A DNA stretch of 64,000 nucleotides from CAVUCH01 sp963763095 (lineage in GTDB: Bacteria; Acidobacteriota; Vicinamibacteria; Vicinamibacterales; JAENWD01): positions 1 through 64,000 of the forward strand of contig CAVXNR010000018.1 in the NCBI GenBank assembly GCA_963763095.1, given 5' to 3'. Within the stretch, counting starts at the first letter, position 1. Each line of letters begins with the position of its first letter. A model generated the notes under the pieces. That model ran no database searches. It saw nothing but the letters and a program-made list of their open reading frames with translations, and was not told the DNA's origin. The translations under genes and the position numbers were made by a program. Positions 60,531 to 64,000 of the stretch are shown piece after piece.

Positions 60531-61388
60531 ATGAACCGTATCCTCGTCATCGGGGGCACCGGGAACGTCGGTCGCCAGGTTGTCTATCAGTTGAGGGGAA
60601 CGGGAGCGCGGTTCCGCGTGATGGCCCGCAACCCTGATGCGGCCGGCTTGCCGCCACAGGTCGAGGTGGTGCGCGGGGATCTCACGGTTCCCGAGACCCT
60701 CGATCGGTGCCTGGAAGATGTTGATACCGTCTTCCTGGTATGGGTAGCGCCGCCGACGGCTGCGCCCGGTGCGCTGGAACGAATCGCGAACCACGCACGG
60801 CGAATCGTGTTCCTCACCGCTCCTCTCAAGACGCCGCACCCGTTTTTCCAGCAGCCCAATCCTTCGAGAGACATGGTCGAACGCATCGAGCGGCTGATTG
60901 AAACGTCAGGACTGGAGTGGACATTCCTGCGGGCCGGCATGTTCGCGGGAAACGCGCGGCATTTCTGGGGGCCGCAGATTCGCACCGGCGATGTCGTGCG
61001 CTGGCCGTACCTCGACGCTCCAACGGCCCCGACCGATGAGCGTGACCTGGCCGCGGTCGCGGTCCGCACGTTGTGCGAAGATGGGCACGCTGGCGCGGAG
61101 TATGTTGTGACCGGGCCACAATCGCTGACGCAGGCCGAGCAGGTGCACACCATCGGACGCGCGATCGGACGGTCACTGCGCGTGGAGGAGATCTCGCCAG
61201 ACGCCGCGCGGTCGGAGTTGCTCCCGGTCCTGGGTTCGTCGACCTTCGTGAATACGCTGCTCAGCGCCTGGGCTGCCGCCATCGGTCAGCCGGCGTTTGT
61301 GACATCCACGTGTGCGGACGTTACCGGAGCACCGCCACGGACCTTCCTCGAATGGGCCACTGACCACGCCGCGGGGTTCCGAGCATAG
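60531..61388 (+). CDS. NmrA-like NAD(P)-binding protein
   Basis: Intact, 285 aa, ATG 60531 (MNRILVIGGTGNVGRQVVYQ), a G-x-x-G-x-x-G Rossmann motif. VRGDLTVPETLDRCLEDVDT, VFLVWVAPPTAAP, GLEWTFLRAGMFAGNARHFW and TGPQSLTQAEQVHTIGRAIG follow the atypical short-chain dehydrogenase/NmrA pattern; the usual catalytic Tyr-x-x-x-Lys is not evident. Likely a redox-sensing or quinone-oxidoreductase-like protein. It sits between the mutase and its chaperone gene meaB; a direct role in propionate use is not implied by sequence. GTG 60522 is an alternative start. Confidence 0.8.
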   Translation: MNRILVIGGTGNVGRQVVYQLRGTGARFRVMARNPDAAGLPPQVEVVRGDLTVPETLDRCLEDVDTVFLVWVAPPTAAPGALERIANHARRIVFLTAPLKTPHPFFQQPNPSRDMVERIERLIETSGLEWTFLRAGMFAGNARHFWGPQIRTGDVVRWPYLDAPTAPTDERDLAAVAVRTLCEDGHAGAEYVVTGPQSLTQAEQVHTIGRAIGRSLRVEEISPDAARSELLPVLGSSTFVNTLLSAWAAAIGQPAFVTSTCADVTGAPPRTFLEWATDHAAGFRA

Positions 61389-61422
61389 ATGGCGACTCGC
61401 TATCTGTGACGCGGGAGGCTCC

Positions 61423-62412
61423 ATGTCGCGCCGCAGGCTCAATGTCGACGACTATGTGGCCGGCGTCCGCGCCGGGGATCGGGTGGTGCTCGCGCAGGCG
61501 ATCACGCTGATCGAGAGCGATCTGCCGTCCGACGCCGAGCGGGCGGCCGCGGTGCTCGATGCCGTGTTGCCGTACGCGGGCCGGTCGCGGCGGGTCGGCA
61601 TCACCGGCGTGCCCGGGGCGGGAAAGAGCACGTTTATCGACGCGCTCGGCATGCACCTGGTCAGGGATCGTGGCGAGCGCGTGGCCGTGCTCAGCGTCGA
61701 CCCCTCGAGCCCCATCTCCGGCGGCAGCATCCTCGGCGACAAGACGCGGATGGAACGGCTGTCGCTCGAGGAGATGGCCTTCATCCGTCCGTCGCCCGCG
61801 CGGGGGCATCTCGGCGGCGTGGCGCGGCACACGCGCGAGACCATCCTGCTCTGCGAGGCCGCAGGCTACGAGAATATCCTGGTTGAAACCGTCGGTGTGG
61901 GACAGTCGGAGACGGCCGTGCGGTCCATGACCGACTTCTTCCTGCTGCTGATGATTGCCGGTGCCGGCGACGGGCTGCAGGGGATCAAGCGCGGCATCCT
62001 CGAGATGGTGGATGCCGTGGCGGTGAACAAGGCCGACGGCGACAACGTGGCGCGCGCGGAGCGTACGCGCGCCGAATACGCAGGCGCGCTCCACCTGTTC
62101 CCCGCATCGACGGACGGCTGGACCCCCCGCGTGACGACCTGCTCGGCCCTGAGCGGCGCGAGCGTGCCCGCACTCTGGGAGCTGGTGCTCGAGCACCGGG
62201 TCCTGCTCGGCGCCAGCGGAGCATTCCTCGAGCGTCGCCGCCGGCAGGCACTCGACTGGATGCGCGAGCTGGTGTCGCTCTCCCTTCAAGGGCGGTTCCG
62301 GCAGCATCCGCTCGTCTCGAGCCGCCTGCCCGGCATCGAGCAAGCCGTGCTCGACGGACAGGTCACATCGTTCGCTGCCGCACGCGAGCTGGTCCAGCTG
62401 TTCTTCACCTGA
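61423..62412 (+). CDS. meaB: Methylmalonyl-CoA mutase-associated GTPase MeaB
   Basis: Intact, 329 aa, ATG 61423 with GGGAGG upstream. G1 loop GITGVPGAGKSTFIDALGMH; AVLSVDPSSPISGGSILGDK; RMERLSLEEMAFIRPSPARG; HLGGVARHTRETILLCEAAG; ILVETVGVGQSETAVRSMTD (G3 region); AVNKADGDN (NKxD). These are specific to the MeaB/ArgK family, which loads and protects adenosylcobalamin on methylmalonyl-CoA mutase. Position after the mutase genes fits. Confidence 0.95.
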   Translation: MSRRRLNVDDYVAGVRAGDRVVLAQAITLIESDLPSDAERAAAVLDAVLPYAGRSRRVGITGVPGAGKSTFIDALGMHLVRDRGERVAVLSVDPSSPISGGSILGDKTRMERLSLEEMAFIRPSPARGHLGGVARHTRETILLCEAAGYENILVETVGVGQSETAVRSMTDFFLLLMIAGAGDGLQGIKRGILEMVDAVAVNKADGDNVARAERTRAEYAGALHLFPASTDGWTPRVTTCSALSGASVPALWELVLEHRVLLGASGAFLERRRRQALDWMRELVSLSLQGRFRQHPLVSSRLPGIEQAVLDGQVTSFAAARELVQLFFT

Positions 62413-62510
62413 CATCTCCCTGCGGCCAGCGTAAAGACCACCCGTGACCGATCGAACCGAAAAACCTGCCGTTACGACCACAGCGCCCGGATCCGCCGAC
62501 CGCACGCCCC

Positions 62511-63926
62511 ATGGCACCGGCTGCCCGGCCGCACGGCACGAAGTACGATCGGTCGATCGTCGAAGGCCCGCTTGTTGCTGCCGTCTGGCGCCTCGCGTGG
62601 CCGACGATGCTGCAGAATGCGATTGGCGGCCTGCAGGGGATTGTCGACCAGGCGATGGTGGGTCATTACGTCGGCTTCGCGGCCAACGCCGCCATCGGCG
62701 TGAGCTGGCAGATCTTCCTCGTGGTGATCGTGTTCATCTCCTCAGTCTTCACCGGCATGAGCGTGCTGATCGCGCGCTTTGCGGGGGCGGGAGACACCGA
62801 GCGTGTGAACAGCACGGTGTACCAGGCGTTCCTGACGGCCGTCGCACTCTCGCTCGTCATGCTGGCGCCGCTCGGGTACCTGCTCGCGCCCCGGTTGCTC
62901 GGCCTCGTCAACGCGGCGCCGGAGGTGCGCGCGCAGGCGCTGCCGTACCTGCGAATCCTGTTCGTCTACAGCAGCGGCATGATGATCTTCTTCATGCTGG
63001 GAGGCGCGCTCCGGTCGGCCGGCGATGCACGGACGCCGCTTCGCCTCGGCGCCGCGGTTACGGTGCTGAACATCGCGCTGAATGTCGTGTTGATCCGGGG
63101 ACTCGGGCCGATTCCGGCCTTCGGGACCGCTGGCGCTGCGATGGGGACCGTGATTGCGATGGGGGCCGTCGGGGTCTACGCGCTCGTGGCGCTCTCGCGC
63201 GGGATGTGGGTCGTGCGGTTCCCCGCGGGCGGCAGCCTGCGGCCGGACTGGGCGATCATTCGCGCGCTGTTTCGTTTCGGGCTGCCAGCCGGTGTGCAGG
63301 CCGTCGTGATGAACGTGGCCGGTGTCCTGCTGCTCGGCTTCATCGGCTCTCTCGCGCACAGCGCGGAGGCGCAGGCCGCGTATGCCGTGGCCTACTCCGA
63401 GCTCTTTTCATTCGTCACCTGGACGGCGGTTGGACTCATGGGCGCAGCCGCGACTGTCGCCGGCCAGAATCTCGGCGCCGACCACCCGGATCGCGCCGAT
63501 CGGGCCGTGCATATCGCGGCGCGCATCGCGCTTGCGGGCGCAGCGACGCTCGGTGTGCTGTTCCTCTCTGCTCCGCGCATGCTGCTGAGCGTGTTCGGGA
63601 TGACGGACCCGGTGGTCGTGACTCTCGGGGTGGAGCTGCTGCGGTATCTGAGCGTCTCGGGGTTGTTCGTCGCCGTCGCGCTCGCGTACACGGGCGGGCT
63701 TCAGGGCACAGGAGACACGCGCAGCCCGCTTTACATCTCCCTCGTCTCGCAGGTCGCATTGCCGCTGGGCTTTTGCTGGGTGATTCAGCACACGGGCACG
63801 CTCGAGTCAGGTGACATCTGGCGTGCCATCCTCCTCGGGCACATCACGCGCTGCGTGCTGAGCGTGGCGCGCTTCCGCCAGGGCCACTGGCGCCACATCG
63901 CCGTCGATATCGGGGGCAGGAGCTGA
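62511..63926 (+). CDS. MATE-family efflux transporter
   Basis: Intact, 471 aa, ATG 62511. Twelve predicted helices, opening IVEGPLVAAVWRLAWPTMLQ, NAIGGLQGIVDQAMVGHYVG and VFISSVFTGMSVLIARFAGA. The second half repeats the pattern (FRFGLPAGVQAVVMNVAGVL, FVTWTAVGLMGAAATVAGQN, GLQGTGDTRSPLYISLVSQV). A-G-Q-N-L-G-A and T-G-G-L-Q-G-T-G-D-T are MATE hallmarks. It exports a cationic or aromatic compound using Na+ or H+; the substrate is unknown. It follows meaB by 98 bp on the same strand; a link with propionate metabolism is not expected. Confidence 0.9.
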   Translation: MAPAARPHGTKYDRSIVEGPLVAAVWRLAWPTMLQNAIGGLQGIVDQAMVGHYVGFAANAAIGVSWQIFLVVIVFISSVFTGMSVLIARFAGAGDTERVNSTVYQAFLTAVALSLVMLAPLGYLLAPRLLGLVNAAPEVRAQALPYLRILFVYSSGMMIFFMLGGALRSAGDARTPLRLGAAVTVLNIALNVVLIRGLGPIPAFGTAGAAMGTVIAMGAVGVYALVALSRGMWVVRFPAGGSLRPDWAIIRALFRFGLPAGVQAVVMNVAGVLLLGFIGSLAHSAEAQAAYAVAYSELFSFVTWTAVGLMGAAATVAGQNLGADHPDRADRAVHIAARIALAGAATLGVLFLSAPRMLLSVFGMTDPVVVTLGVELLRYLSVSGLFVAVALAYTGGLQGTGDTRSPLYISLVSQVALPLGFCWVIQHTGTLESGDIWRAILLGHITRCVLSVARFRQGHWRHIAVDIGGRS

Positions 63927-64000
63927 GCGTCAGTTCCCGGTCGTCAGTTCTCAGTCGTCAGTCCTGAACGGGTGAACTCCAGGCGCGCCGCCGCCCCGCT
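63927..64000. other. Window end: short GTCAGTTC/GTCGTCAGT direct repeats
   Basis: 63930-63970 repeats GTCAGTTCCCGGTCGTCAGT and TCTCAGTCGTCAGTCC, a low-complexity tract like the other word-like intergenic repeats of this window. No gene seen before the window ends. Confidence 0.5.

Overview
The window is about 65% GC and reads like a chromosome segment from an acidobacterium, most likely class Vicinamibacteria. This is inferred from gene content: a PadR regulator coupled to a duplicated MacB/FtsX-type permease (the ADOP arrangement), tandem membrane Ser/Thr kinases with TolB-like beta-propellers, a DUF1501 plus DUF1549/DUF1553 cytochrome pair, GTP-type PEP carboxykinase, DUF4142 and DUF3224 proteins, and many dispersed hairpin repeats. 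Many long genes carry one or more single-base frameshifts, some of which compensate each other. This looks like indel noise from a draft or long-read assembly laid over some true decay, so I report one conceptual gene per family and state where the frame changes.

Layout. 0-4.3 kb is a decayed accessory region: two remnants that look like an ISAzo13-type transposase, a 3' tRNA-Met/Ile(CAT) fragment cut off at an apparent IS end, a frameshifted membrane sensor, a cyclase-family gene with an in-frame amber codon, and hypotheticals. 4.3-9.8 kb holds two tandem, translationally coupled Ser/Thr kinase-propeller receptors. 10.0-13.84 kb is a mobile-element graveyard at a tRNA-Arg(TCT) gene. It contains a broken defence-type reverse transcriptase joined in frame to a tyrosine recombinase, a duplicated tRNA 3' half acting as a distal att site, a second truncated integrase, and two small divergently encoded zinc-ribbon proteins that look like paralogues.

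14-36 kb is mostly catabolic and housekeeping: VOC protein, lipoprotein, SpoIIE-type phosphatase, GH29 fucosidase, PHP phosphoesterase, NAPE-PLD-like hydrolase, Cys/Met PLP enzyme, DDAH-like amidinohydrolase, P1 peptidase, pckG, GH13 enzyme, inositol oxygenase, proline dehydrogenase, CocE-type hydrolase, DUF4142 and a VTT membrane protein. 35-44.4 kb holds the DUF1501/DUF1549 pair, then GH1, Gfo/Idh/MocA, NagB-like and PIG-L deacetylase genes that could act together on amino or acetylated sugars. 44.7-56 kb has an M16 protease, metallophosphoesterase, CBS protein, PssA, an M24 peptidase and the PadR-ADOP unit. 56-62.4 kb is a propionate/methylmalonyl-CoA operon (epimerase, mutase small and large subunits, NmrA-like protein, MeaB), followed by a MATE exporter.

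Two repeat systems run through the intergenic spaces. One is a set of palindromes with different arms but a shared GAAG centre (REP-like). The other is arrays of a 7-8 bp GGGCTAA/TTAGCCC unit in both orientations, often starting exactly at a gene's stop codon. The least ordinary observations are the RT-recombinase chimera with the tRNA-Arg mini-island and its paired zinc-ribbon proteins, and these two repeat systems.
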